Shown here: positions 25,001 through 38,708 of the stretch, in pieces
Numbering within the stretch: position 1 is the stretch's first letter
Layout: each line of letters opens with the position of its first letter
Assembly: GCA_948146395.1 (NCBI GenBank)
Contig: OX411547.1
Coordinates: 54,861,566 to 54,925,565 of the forward strand
Source of the DNA: Fragum whitleyi
Lineage: Eukaryota > Mollusca > Bivalvia > Cardiida > Cardiidae
Reading direction: 5' to 3'
Length of the DNA stretch: 64,000 nt
Notes under the pieces: model-generated
What the model was told of the DNA's origin: nothing
What the model saw: the letters and a program-made list of their open reading frames with translations, nothing else
Databases searched by the model: none
Program-made: the position numbers and the translations under genes

Positions 25001-28000
25001 AGATTGCAAAATAATTCAAAGAAACGCTGTTACACTAGTTCCAACCCTACAAAATATCGTAATTGCGTTCATTGCTCCGTCACTTTCGATTATACTGACG
25101 TTCCTTGGTAAATTTATGACATCACAAAATTTAACGCGGGGAAAAGATCAGTGTCTTAAGTAATGCGTTATACGAATGATAGGCATAGATTGTTTTTACG
25201 CACATTTCTTAAAAATGTTTGCACTATTAAAAATCGAACCGGTATAGTATTTGAATCAGAGTGTGTTACTTTATATTTTGGGACTTATAAATATTGCAGA
25301 AAAAGGTCAGTACCATCGAAATTGACTAAAGTATATCGGACCAAGATCGCGGATATTTAATTTAAAAAAAAGGCCGGGCGTTGACGGCACGTGGATTTAC
25401 CGATTAATCCACGTTTTTTCACATGAACGCCTGTTTTTGGTCCGTAAATGTATTCCTGTAACGACCCGGAAATGTTCATTTTATGAAATGATACACGCGT
25501 ATACATTGCCCAATTTCTATCTTGAGATTTGGAGTCGACTTATTCTAACTTTTTTGCGTCTAATAACAAAATAGAGGAATAATAGTTTGCTCATATCGGC
25601 CAATCGGTTGGTTATTTGGCTATACACATTTCGGGTTATGATTTGAGACAGTATTGAAATTGGGTCACCAAAAAGAGCAGTTATTATGCTCCCCGAAAAA
25701 TTTACGGGGAGCATATAGTAGCCGGCTTGTGCTCGCGACCGTCCATCTGTCCGTCCGACATCATATCTCAGGAACCCCTGGGACTAATTGGATGAAACTT
25801 CGTATATACTCTTCCTAAGAAATTTAAAGACATCTTTTATTGAAAATTTTCTCAATTCAAGGCTGCGTCATGAAAAGGGGCCTTAATGTATTTTTTTCCA
25901 ATTTCTCCTAGTCATTCTCAGAATTTCATGACATTCGATATTTGAGTAGCAAATCAGATCCTCTTGACCTCAAAATATCGAACATCTACGTTTAAAAACG
26001 TTTCACTGGAAAAGGGGTCTTGATGTTAACTGCTTAAGCTCTCTTTATGTCCTGCAAAACTTATATTGGTCATAAATTTTGATCGGTCACAGACATAGTC
26101 TTAATATTGCATATGTACATTGCTTGTGACAAACCCTTTTTGGTGGTACTAAGTTCGGGATCATCAGTAAAGATCAAGTTCATGTGACAAGGTCAGAGTT
26201 GAGAAAATTAAAAGTTTAAAATTGGCCATAACTTTGAAATGGTAAGTAATATAGCCTGTAGATTTAAAATGGTTTTTACTTGTGACAAGACTTTTTATTA
26301 GATAACTAAGACAAGGATCTCAACCAACGTCAATGTCAAATTGTCAAGGTCAATAATTTCCTAAAACTCAAAGTTGGTCATTACTTGTAATCTGAATGAA
26401 ATAGGGTCCTCACATTTCACACGTGCTTTGCTTGTGAAAAGACCTTTTCGTTGGTACCAAGTTCAAGGACATCAGTCAAGGTCAAGATCTTTTCTAAAGT
26501 TTAAAGTTGGAAAATTCAACTTTTAAAATGTTATAATATTGCAATGGTTCAAGGTCATTAGTAAAGGTCAAGGTCTTTCAGTAGAAATCTAAGACAAGGT
26601 TTTTTGTCAAGGTTAAGATCAAATAGTCAATGTCAATAACTTCCGACATACAAACTCTAAATTGGTCATATCTTTTAATTGCTGTTAAAGTCAAGGTCGT
26701 TCCTCAAGGTAAAAAAAAATAAAAATTAAAACTTTAAAATTAGCCATAATATTGCAAGGTCAGCTGTTAAAGTCAATGTCGTTCCTCAAGGTAAAAAAAT
26801 TAAAAATTAAAACTTTTAAATTGGCCATAATATTGCAATGGTAAGATATATAACCTTCATATTTCATATGTTTATTACTTTTGACAAGATCTTTCAGTTA
26901 ATTAAGACAAGGCTCTTGGTCAAATTGTCAATGTCAATAATTTCAATCATAAAAACCCTTACTTAGCCATAACTATATAGCCATTGGATTAAGATTCAAT
27001 CTTCTAATTTCACACACGTATTGCTTGTGAAAAGACCTTTTTTGTTTTTACCAAGTTCATGATCATCAGTAAAGGTCAAGATTTTTTTTATCAAAGTCAA
27101 AGTTGGAAAATTAAAACTTAAAAAATTTCCATAATTTTGCATTGGTTAGTGATATAACCTTCATATTTTTTATATGTTTATTACTTGTGACAAGACTTTT
27201 CAGCAGATACCTAAGACAAGGCTCTTGGTCAAGGTCAAATTCAAGCTGAAATGTGATTGCAATATCTGTTTTTGAAAAAGTTGGCCGCTAAAATGAAAAG
27301 TTCCTAAACCTTTTCTCCACAACCCTGGGAGCCCTTCAACATATGCTATTTAAACGTACATACAAAAGATGTCTTGTTAAACTGTTTTAAGTTAGTAAGT
27401 TTTGACTGTTGATTGAAAGCATAGTTAATTATCAGGCACTTATTCGGGGACCATAACCCGTCCCTAACGGCTCTTGTTCATCTCCAAAATAAATTGATTT
27501 ATTTAAATGATAAAATATTTATAATATAAACAACCTCGCGGGAGTGCAATATCCCTATTAGTATTTTTGATATTACACGGGTGTTATTACACTTGTGGAA
27601 TAACTATGCAAATGGGCTCATGGCGAACAGCAATGCTTTTTCGTGACCGCAAAAATGACATCACAATGTATATATTGTGAAGTCAGTTTTAAAAGTCGTT
27701 ATAAGTTTCGCGGAAAATTGAAATGTTAAATTTCAACAATGTTAAAGATAATTCGCAAACTTTCGGGTCATATTGTAAATAGAATATAAAATGTGTGTTC
27801 ATAAAATACAGAATCTATCAAACTCGTCATCTAAAACAGATAAAAACTCGGCACAGCCTCGTTTTCATCTGTCTATAGATGGAGTGACCCCACCGGATTT
27901 TGGGCCTTCTTTGTTCTATAAAATTGTACTCGTTTCCGGTGCTGTGGTCGGTTCCACAGAAAGGTTTGACCTTTGACCTCTTTAGCCCTTCATCTTCGTT

Positions 28001-31000
28001 CAATGTCCTACCTTAAAGTAAAAAAAAAAACTCGGGAAACTCCCTTCAACTTTGGGGTACCCAGGCTAAAGTAGAGGTATCGTCTTTTTTCCACCCATGA
28101 AGAGGACAGTTACCTTGGGTACGACCCCTACCTGTTATCCGTGCTTTTGCAAAGGAAATCGTACGCAGAGAAGGTCAAATCAAGCGTTAAATCAAAGAAG
28201 AGACGCAAAACTAGGTGAAAAGAACAAAAATGAGCACACGGGTTACTTTTTTACTTTCAAAAATAACGTTTCAATGTCGCACTACTTTTTCTAAAGGACC
28301 TACTTTTACCATACAATGACCTCCGGAAGAACATTCCAGTGAGGTCACTCCAGATGACTTGTTTAATGATTCCGGTATTCCAATCATTCAATATCCTCTA
28401 TATCTTTCAAGGGCCAAGGGCACCAGCATTGAATATTGCGATAAATAGTTAAGAGGCTCTGAAAGGAATCTTCAAGCATTGAAGGAATTTTTTTAAACTT
28501 TTTTTTTGCACAAAATGATGGGTTACATCAAACCTTACAATTTCAGAAATCTTAATTTCTTATTTTGCATTTTGGTTTCCATGGAAACCATGATTGATTA
28601 TTTACTCAGTTCATATTTGACAAATAGAGAGAGAAAAAAATATCGAGGGCAGCGGTTTTGTATTTGATATTGTTGTTGTTGTTGTTGTTGTTACAATTAA
28701 ATCCATCGTGAAATTGACATTTTACTCAATCAAAACCATTCTAAATCGCTCAAACAGCGCTCCAATCATTCATTCCAGACACTCACTCAAACCATTCAAA
28801 AACGCTCCGAACTCACTGAAAAACATATAACAACAACTTCGTTCAAAATGAAAATAGCTGGGAAAAAAATCGGGATTTAACTTACTTAATTGAAATTGTA
28901 AGCTTCCGATAGGTTAGTGAAGAAATAGGGAGCTATCTATAGAACTTGTATGCATATTTTATTAAAGGGAGGTAATCAATATTGCTAATTTTGTTCATCC
29001 TGAACAAAATTTGCTATACTGGATTACCTACCATTAAATTCACTCTAAAGTCGCTCCACACATCCATTCAATTTCATTCCCAAATCATTCCATAATCACT
29101 CACTTTGTCTATTTCACGATGTTGTTAACTGTAATAAGAAATCCTTCTATTTATCAAGAATTTTATGGTTTTGACTATAGGTTGTGGAATTTTCCTTTTA
29201 ATTAATGTAGTTCTTGAAGCATAAAACACAGGAATCCATATTGCATAATGTGAGAGTAATTTGTTTTTAAAAAAAATAAGTAATTATATATGTGTAAAAA
29301 ATCTATTGATTTGGTATCTCCCACTTTCTGTGTCACTAGGAAGGGTCTTAAGCAAACATTTTCAGTCATGATCATGAAAGGGTCGATTCTTACGGTGAAT
29401 AAACAACTTAATACCACTATGTAAACAGTCTGCGACAATCGTAGGATTATCGCAGAGTAAAATCAAATATCGAAATGATGGTGCATCAATTGTTTTCAAT
29501 ATATCTCGTCCATTAAACTATATTGTTCTGGGAAATTTAACATGTGCATAGCTAAATAATCGTTCTAACATCCGCGAGAGCTAGAAAGGAATCTGAGAAA
29601 AATCTAGGCTCTTAAGGACAAAATCCTAAAATTTACGACTGGTCTGAAGGTGGCGTATATATTTTATCGTAGGTTTTACGATGCGACGCCTTTCTTGAAA
29701 GCTAAAAAGTTTCTTGAAAGCCAATTTTTATCGTACGATTGCGATACGACCAAATTTCAATCGTAGGTCCTTTCCTGAAAGAGGCCCCAGGTCGAGATGA
29801 AATGTTTATCAAAGCTTTTTTATCATTTTCTTAGATTATTAGAAATTTTAGGTGTGAAATTCTAGTTTAAAAAATCATTTTTTTTTTTCAAAGTAATTTC
29901 TCAATAAAGCAACCAGATAGAAATATGTGTGATATAAACCCTTACATGACACCTGTCACGGTATAAAAATCAAAAATAAATTTTTGTGTTACTCAAATAG
30001 ATTTTAGAATAACAGCCAATCAAAATATTAATTTTTAAGTCTTTATTTCAAAATTTAATTTCCCTTTGATATACTTGACTTTGTACCATACAGTGTTACT
30101 TCCCTTATATAGAATCTGTATTTCGTTTTAGTATCTAAGAAAGTTTCTGGCATTACATTTTTATTCCATTAAATTGATATAAATTGTTAAATTAGTCAAG
30201 GTCAAGGTCAAGTTGATATCTAAGACCAGGTTTTTGGTCAACCTCAAATTGTCAATGAGAGTAATTTCCATCATACTAACTCTAAATTGGCTTTTACTTT
30301 TAATTGAAATGAGATTTTATCTTTATATTTCACATGTTAATTGCTTTTGAAAAGATCTTTTGTTGCTACCAAGTTCATGGTCATCTGTCAAAGCCATGGT
30401 CGTTTCTCAAGGTAAAAAATGGAAAATATTTGAGATTCCATCTGATGCTTGATGCATGATGGTTTGTGTCATAGCTTCTTAAAAGCTTGTCTATATGGTA
30501 AGATAATTGTGCTAGTGTCACAATACTTCAAAATGACATCAGTTTCAAGGTGTAAATAAATCTCACTATACCCCGCTTACAAAGAAGAAATAATATAATA
30601 GATGTCCATCATTCCTTATGTCCATCAATAGATCTTTTCATTTCCGGACTCAAGAAAATGAATTTTTTCCGAAAACCGATTCCGGACTCCAACGGACAAA
30701 ATGACCTAGAATCAGGATATCAAAGAGTTGTTGCCCTTGACCGAAGTAAATACGCTGTAGATTTTGGGTCAATAAGATCAAAGCTCAAGGTAACAATCAG
30801 TTATTTATCGAAAACCCAGACTCCAATTCAAGAATAAATTACTTAGAATCACGAAACTTATTACAACTTTTACCAATGACTCTAAGACTAGTCCTATTCT
30901 TTTTGGTTCGTGTAGGTCCAAGGTCAGGGCCAAATATTTTCCGGACATTAGTTCTAGAACTGAAGGACTTAAACTTTTTTTATTGTTCGCGAATACACCA

Positions 31001-34000
31001 TGCACTGATTGCATTCATATTTGGATGGGACAGGCGCTTCTTGGGGCATTGGTTCGCTCTTTAACAGCCCTAGTTGTTTTGAAATCAATCTGTTGGAAGT
31101 TTTTTGAACTTGTTTGATATGATATATAAGTAAATCATTGTCTCGGTATTACTTTAAAATACATTTGTACAAGAGAAATTGGCACATATATTATTCTTAG
31201 GTTGACGATAAATCCTATTGGATTTTAGCTCCACTGGCGGAAGACCAAAACGGAAACGTAATGGCGGCGAGTCCGTCGTGCGTCAATGCGTCCATGCGTA
31301 TTTTTTTCTTTAAACATCTTCTCCTACTAATCCACTGCGTGGACTACAAACAAATTTCATAGAAATGTTTCTTGGTTGACCCTCTTATGAAATTATTAAA
31401 GAAATTTTTATTGAATCCGGAATATTGGTGTGGCAGGGTGGAGCTTATTTTCACATTCAAATCTTCAAAAATATTTCTTCCAAACCAATGGGCCGATTTC
31501 AATGAAAATTGACTTGCATGTTCAACATGTCACACTCTACCTAAATTGTTAAGAAACTGTTGATTGACCTCTAAAGATGGGCATGGCAGGGTGGGGCTTG
31601 TTTTCACTTTTTTTTTACTATAAAACCTTGAAAAAATCTTCTTCTCCAAAGCAATAAGAAGTTTGTTTCTTGACTCTTAACCTAAATAGACCCGAAAAAT
31701 CGGCGTGGCAGGGCGGAACATTTATTCACTTAAAATCTTTAAAAATCTTCATGTTCCAAACCATTCGGCCGATTTAACCTCGACCTAAATTGTTGACTAA
31801 ATTTTCATTTTCTCCCCCCTCCCCTCGCCCATAAAAATGAGCTGGAAGGACGAGGCTTAATTTCACCGTATTTTTACATTGAATTCTTTAAAAATCTTCG
31901 CCTTCCAAACCTTTAGTGCGATTTAAATTAACCTTGGCAAGGATGTTCCTTGGGTGACCCTTTACAGAAATTGTTACAGAAATTGTGATTGACTTCCTCA
32001 AATGGGCGAGACAGAGCGAGGCATTTTTTCACTTTAACATATTCAAAATCTTCCTCTCCTAAAATATTGGGCCGATATCAATGAACATGGCATATATATT
32101 CCTTGGGTGACCATCTACCTGAATTGCTAAAGAAATTTTGACAACTCCAAAATATCGGCGTGACAGGGTGGAGCTTATTTTCACTTTTAAATCTTTTACA
32201 CTCTTTTTCTTCTATACCATTTGGTCGAATTAAATGAATCTTGGCATTTGTGTACTTAGGCTTATTCTCTTCTCGAAAAAAATTGATTAACCCCCAAATA
32301 TGAGCGTTGCAGGTCAGGGCATATTTTCACTTAAAATATTAAAATATCTTCTCCTCTCCACTCATTGGCCAATTTCAATGAAACATGGAATTAATTTTCC
32401 TTAGGTACACCTTCACTTATATTTGTCACGAGTTTATGATGTGTCCATTAATTTGGTTGTTGAGGGTGAAGCTTATTTATCACTTTGTAATCTAAAAATA
32501 TCTTATCCCAATAAACTGGACTTATTTCATTGACTCTCGGTATGAATGGCCCTTTACTTAAATTGTTCCTGAAAAAAATGTGCTCTAAATGGTGTACTAA
32601 TTGCAAATACCTTTATGTTTGTAATAAGATGGGTAATGGGTATAAAAGTTTATGTTGATCGAGGGTTTTGGTGTATTGTGGACCAGACTCACTAAATCAT
32701 AAGAAAAAACAAGTTCTAAAGAGACTTCAAAGTGTTGCTTTCAGTCAGAGTAAGCTCTGTTTAATGACAGTTTTGAGATGTTGAAGCCAGTAGAGCGATA
32801 CAAGCCTTCTTCGGCCTCTTATTAATTTTCAATCTTGAAAGCCAAGCTTACTAGGATGTTCGTGAGCACGGGGGTTCAGCGCGAAACAGTAATCCTAGGC
32901 AACCTTTCGCGCTGAATAATCGATGTAAGAGAAATAGAAAGTAAAATAACTTTAATTGGTGATAAATTAAGAATAAACCGAGCCAGATGTAACAGTAACA
33001 GGTATTCCTAATTGATTGAAGATTAAACTACTAAAAAGGTTAAGATCATTTGATTACATTGAAAATGTGTCATTTATATGTTAAATTTAAACATAATAGG
33101 GCTATAATCACGATGATTGGCACATAAATTCAATTATTACAAAGAAAATAGTTTTGGGGTGGTTATGGGCATACGTTAACGGACAAACTCGGGCGTTCGT
33201 GGCAGAAAACGTGGATTAATCAGTTACTTCACGCGCCCGTTAACGCCCGGCTTTTTTTTACTTAAATATTGTCGATATTGCATTTTGATGGTCTCTGCAA
33301 AGTTAACGGCCTAAAAACGTGAATTAACCCTATATTCAAGGCATAAATGGAGAACTTTTAATAGTTAAGGTCACCGTGGGACCATGATTATGCCAAGTCA
33401 TTGTTTTCTTCGAATCTCTACTTTGATTGTAGGGGATAACTGTTTGTTTAAGCGTTAATTATATTTATAGATATTTCATATCGTGAACAACAAAAGCTAA
33501 ATTTGAACGAGTGGCGAAGCCAAGAGAGAAAATATGATATTGATTGTTCACGAAATGATAGATTTATTGATCTTACAAGTAAAACAAACAACTATACCTT
33601 TACCTTAAATGCAAATGTGACACAAAAAGTGAAAATCTTAGCGTGAATGAATTTTAACATTAAAGCTCAATATTTTGAAAGAAATTACTATGCACAGTTT
33701 CGACGTCATATGCTTAATATGCCCGCTCAGATAAAATCAAATAGAGATAATAAAACGAAACTGCGAATATACGTTTTGGGAATTTCATATATTTTGCGCT
33801 GAATTTACCGATAATTTTCGATAATCTATCGAAAAGCATTATAACATTCATTAAAGATCATACAAAAACTCATTCATTATTTCGAGATTCGACTGACTGT
33901 TTGCATTTGTTTTATTTCAGATATTACATGCGAGACTGAGGATTTCACTGCTACGTTTAACGCAGATATAACGTATGTACAAAATGAGCCCAAACACAGT

Positions 34001-37000
34001 CGATTTCATTAATAATTATTCATGAGTGTGGAATTTCCACGCTCGACTTCTCCGACATGAGTTTTTTTTAACTGCGGTCAAGTACATTTTCAGCTCACAT
34101 AAGCAGAAAGTTCTCATGTAAGCTATTTGATCACCCGTTGTCCGTTCATCTCCTCCTTAACTACTGGGCCGATTTAAACCAAATCTTACAGGGATATTTC
34201 ATTTGTGGACCTCTTTCGAAATAGCTAAAAGAATTATATCGGTTAAAAAAGTCTGGTTAAATTGGCAACAAAAGTTGATTATTAAAGGAATTCTTTACCA
34301 GCAGAAATCTAGCTTGACCCGGAAGTAAGGTTCAATTTTTATCTTGACCGATTCTTGTAGTTAAGGTCTTCCCAACCAGAATCTGACTGATGACATATTG
34401 TCAGCTTTTCGAGCATTTAAAGAAAATCGAGATGGCAGCAAGGACTATCGAATGTTACGCTGACAGCTCGGTAGATCACTTTGACGACCTTTTAAACAGT
34501 TTTTTGTGGATTATTTGCGATTAATGTGTGTGAATAAAAGCATTTGATATATCGAAAGCATATTATGTCATTAGAAATGAGTTTGGTAGTTAAGATGGCA
34601 GCCAAATCGAATAAACAAATAGCATTTAAAGTATTTCTTGTCTCAAGTGTCTTAAGAATCTTAGGAAAGGATATTTGTTTTGTTTGAATGGGGCTTTACG
34701 CCGCTTTCAACATTTTTTCAGTTATATCACACCAGCTGGAGTACCTGACAATGGATTCCTGGTATTTATCACAACAGTACTACCATTACATCCTTTCCTA
34801 GCCACCAGCTGCTATCCCACATACGTCTACGATTATCGACCTATTGTAGGGACACAAATAGTCGGAATGAATGAGTGCCGCCGTCGGGGATCGAAACCGG
34901 GACCTCTAAATTGACAGTCCGACGCACTTCCAACTTGGCTATGACGGCGGCTCTTGGAAAGGATTTTAGAGCTTATTCAGTAAACAAATTTATATGTATA
35001 TGATATGATATAGGATATACAGTTAACAACATCGTGAAATTGAAAAGATGAATTATTTGGGAATGATTAAGGAATGAAATTGAATGAATGTGTGTAGCGA
35101 GTTTTGAGTGAATTTAATGGAAGGTAACCCTATATCGTAAATTTTGTTCAAGATGAAAAAAATGTGCGATATAGATTACCTCCCCTTAATAAATCAAAGT
35201 ACAGAAAGTACTGATAAGTTGGAATGCGTTCAAGAGACGGTGACCTCAAGCCACTAACGAAGCTGACGCCTCCCGCCCACCACAGGTGATCACAATACGT
35301 CTCGGGCGTATATAAATCATTGCATTTCAACTGCGAGGGATGCTTAAACCCCTGAATCGCTATACAGGCCTGAATCAGATGAAAGAAAATGAAAATTAGG
35401 AAGAAATGAGAGAACATAATTCTGAAATAGAAAAACCAAGAAAATAAATTGGTGCTCACTTTAAATCAATGCACATGCAGATATGATTACCATGCGCGAA
35501 TCGAGGATAAAAGAGCATTATTGTTCATGAGTATTGTAGGTATTCCGGTTGGAGTAGAAAAACCTGGACCTGGGGCCTCTTTCAAGAAGAAAAACGTATG
35601 ATCAATCATATGATTATCGTACCATTATAGTTAAGATGGTCGTAAATGGCTTTCACAAAATATCTTTTGAATCTACACGTGCAAGCCATCTATAAACTTA
35701 TACGTTAGTGGGTAAACTGTCCCCTAAATTACAGAACATAAAATCACCATACTGACCAAAAGGATGTTTACTTGTATGTCCTGATACGAATGATGGATAT
35801 TTCAATGAGAGTACAACGACCCCGGGCTGTCGCGCCGGATGTGTGAAGCATTACAAGACTAATTGAACCTGGCACCTCCTAGTAAAATGAGCATGATAAC
35901 ATGTACCAAGTTCCGGGTGAATGTTTCGAGGTCTTAACTTTTAATCTTTTTATCATTATCATTATGTTCAATTATTATTGTAGTTTGTTTATTGGGTAAA
36001 ACAAATTACTTTTATTCTCGTACAAAATTCTACAAAAGGACAGATGCAACAACAGAGACCCTTATTTTGTTTCTCTTTGACTATTACATTTTTCTTGTTT
36101 GCAATATTGGTACATAATTCCCTTTATCTGTGAAGCTTTGCGTATGAATGGAACGTATTGTAACAAATTTCGGTTATCACATTCTAACGCTTGCAAATGA
36201 AAGTAATTATAATATATCTTTCATGCGTAAGTTGTCGGTGTCGTAGCTGTGTTACTAAATAGAAAACTTTGATACATTAAAATTAGTTTCAACCGGGGAT
36301 ATTTCGTTCCTTTACGATAGATTATTTCACTCTTTGAAATAATGATTAACACTTTGCGTTTACCTAAAAAGAAATACTCCCATTTTTTATTGTTTGCGAT
36401 TTTGCAGCTTTGTAGATGATTGTAAATGATATTATGTTGACGCGAAAACACTGGAATTTTCAAATAATCAAAGTTTCGTCTGAAGAATGGAACAACGGAG
36501 TCTTTACTGAGACAACTATTTTTTATTTGAATACGTATAATGTAACATTTCTAGTGGATCTTTATTCTTTGTCTCCCTAAAACCAGTAAGGTTAAGCAAT
36601 CGTTTTGGCCATGATCAAAAAAGGTTTAGTTCCTACGGAAGATATAGCAATTTAATACCACTATGTTAACATTCTACGACAATCGCACGCTTATCAAAGA
36701 GCTAAATCAAACGACAAAATGATGGTGCGTCCATTCTTTTCGGTATATCTTTAATTTCGCTATATTTTACTTGGAAAATTGGCTTGTTTAAAGCAAAATA
36801 GTCGGAAAAACCTCTGCTATAGTAACAAGAGTGCCATAGTCACAATATAAACCGCCATTCTGCTGCTGTTTCACGAAAATAATTGTAGACATTAGTTATT
36901 TTAACAGAAACAAATTCAAAACATTTGTAGACTACCTTTTTAAATTGTCAATTTCAAGCGGTTTGTAATGATTGGTTGTTGAATTAAAGCCTTTTTAAAC

Positions 37001-38658
37001 TTCAAATAATAATAATAATAATAACAAGATATAGAAAAACGTTTGAAAGTATCAACCAAACCAATCCTTAAAAAGAAAGCTGTTAACCAACATCTCAAAT
37101 GTACCATTTGTCTTATAAGAAAAATAACAATACGGTCACTTTTCCATGAAGGAGGAGTTACATTCACAAGAACTTTGACATGAAAGCCCCCTTTCCATGA
37201 CGCGGCTGAAATTCACTCAACTGCAACAACATGCATAAATTCAGGTAACAATGAACATTTCGTAGAATTTTCTTTGAGATAAGTCCATAAATAAAGGAGG
37301 GGTTTCGTTCACAAGAATTTTTACAAGAAGGTCCCCTTTTCCATGACGCAGTTGTAATTCCCATAACCACGACTAAAAAGGCGAGGTCAGGCGATAAGGA
37401 ACATTTTGTGAAAGTTTCATCCAAATCATTCCATAAATGGAGGAGGAGTTGCGTTCACAAGAATTTTACAAGAAGGCCCCATTTTTCCAAGACACAGCTA
37501 AAATTCACCAACCGCAACAATATGTGCTAGGTCAGGTGACTAGAAACATGAAGTGACAGTTTAATTGAAATATGTCCATAAATGGAAAAGGAATTGCGTC
37601 CACAAGAATTTTTAAATGAAGGCTCCCCTTTTCCATGACGCGGCTTAATTCACAAATCCCTGACAATATGCACTAGGTCAGGTCACTAGGAGCAGTTTGT
37701 AAAAGTATCATCCAAATCGGTCTATAAATGAGGGAGCAGTTGCGTTCATAATAATTTTAGAATAAAGGCCCATTTTTTCAGTTTTCACAAAACCGCGACA
37801 TTTGGCGCTAGGTCAGGTGACTATTAACATTCTGTAAAAGTTTCATCCAAGTCGGTCCATAAATGAGGGAGAAGTTGTGTTAACAAGATTTTTTAAATGA
37901 ATGCCCATTTTTCCATGACGAAGCTAAAATTCACAAAATCGTGACAATTTGCTCTAGGTCAGGTCACTAGGAACATTTTGTGAAAGTTTCATCCAAATCG
38001 GCCCATAAATGAGGGAGCAGTTGCGTTTACAAGTGTTTTTTTTTTTTCATGAAGGCCCCTTTTGCTATGGCGCGACTAAAATTCATCAAACCTGGACAAT
38101 ATGCACAAAGACTGGTCACTAGAAACATTCTGTGAAAGTTTCATCCAAATCGGTCCATAAATGGAGGAGGAGTTGCGTTCACAAGAATTTTACAAGAAGG
38201 CCCCCTTTTTCAATGACACGGCTAAAATAGAGGTATTTCACATAAGTCTGCGCATGCGCGGAAATCGCTCGACTCCGCCCCTTTTACAAACGAGGGGGCA
38301 TGTCATTTTAGTCCAGTAAAATTTATAGTGAAATAGCATATTTCAAACCACAAAATACTCGTCGTAAAACAGGTTATCAAAGTTATTTTTGCACATACAA
38401 TAAAATTTAGTTTTAATGCTTAAATTCTTCATGCCTATTTTTGTCATTTTTTATTTTTTGCTTTTGATAAACTTATCTTAATCTAACTCTATCTAGCGTG
38501 CCTGACCTGTGAAGAAGTATTTTGATTTCTTGTTGGCAATAATATACTGACTTTTTCTTTTAAATTTTGTCATTAAAGTTTCTCTTGGAACTATTTTTAT
38601 TCCCTTTTTTATTCAGATCTTGTCATTTATTTCGCTTTTCATTAAAATCCTAATATAA

Positions 38659-38708
<50 letters not shown>

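Noticed and set aside
30805..31064. Overlapping plus and minus frames of 62-69 codons
   Set aside because: Both lie inside a TATACCCC-family tandem repeat and have no homology I recognise.
37140..38228. CRISPR array or other spaced-repeat system
   Set aside because: The units are contiguous ~147 bp tandem repeats without unique spacers, in a spliced eukaryotic context.
38653..38690. Poly(A) tail of a processed pseudogene
   Set aside because: No coding remnant lies upstream on either strand; simple slippage inside the TIR element is enough.
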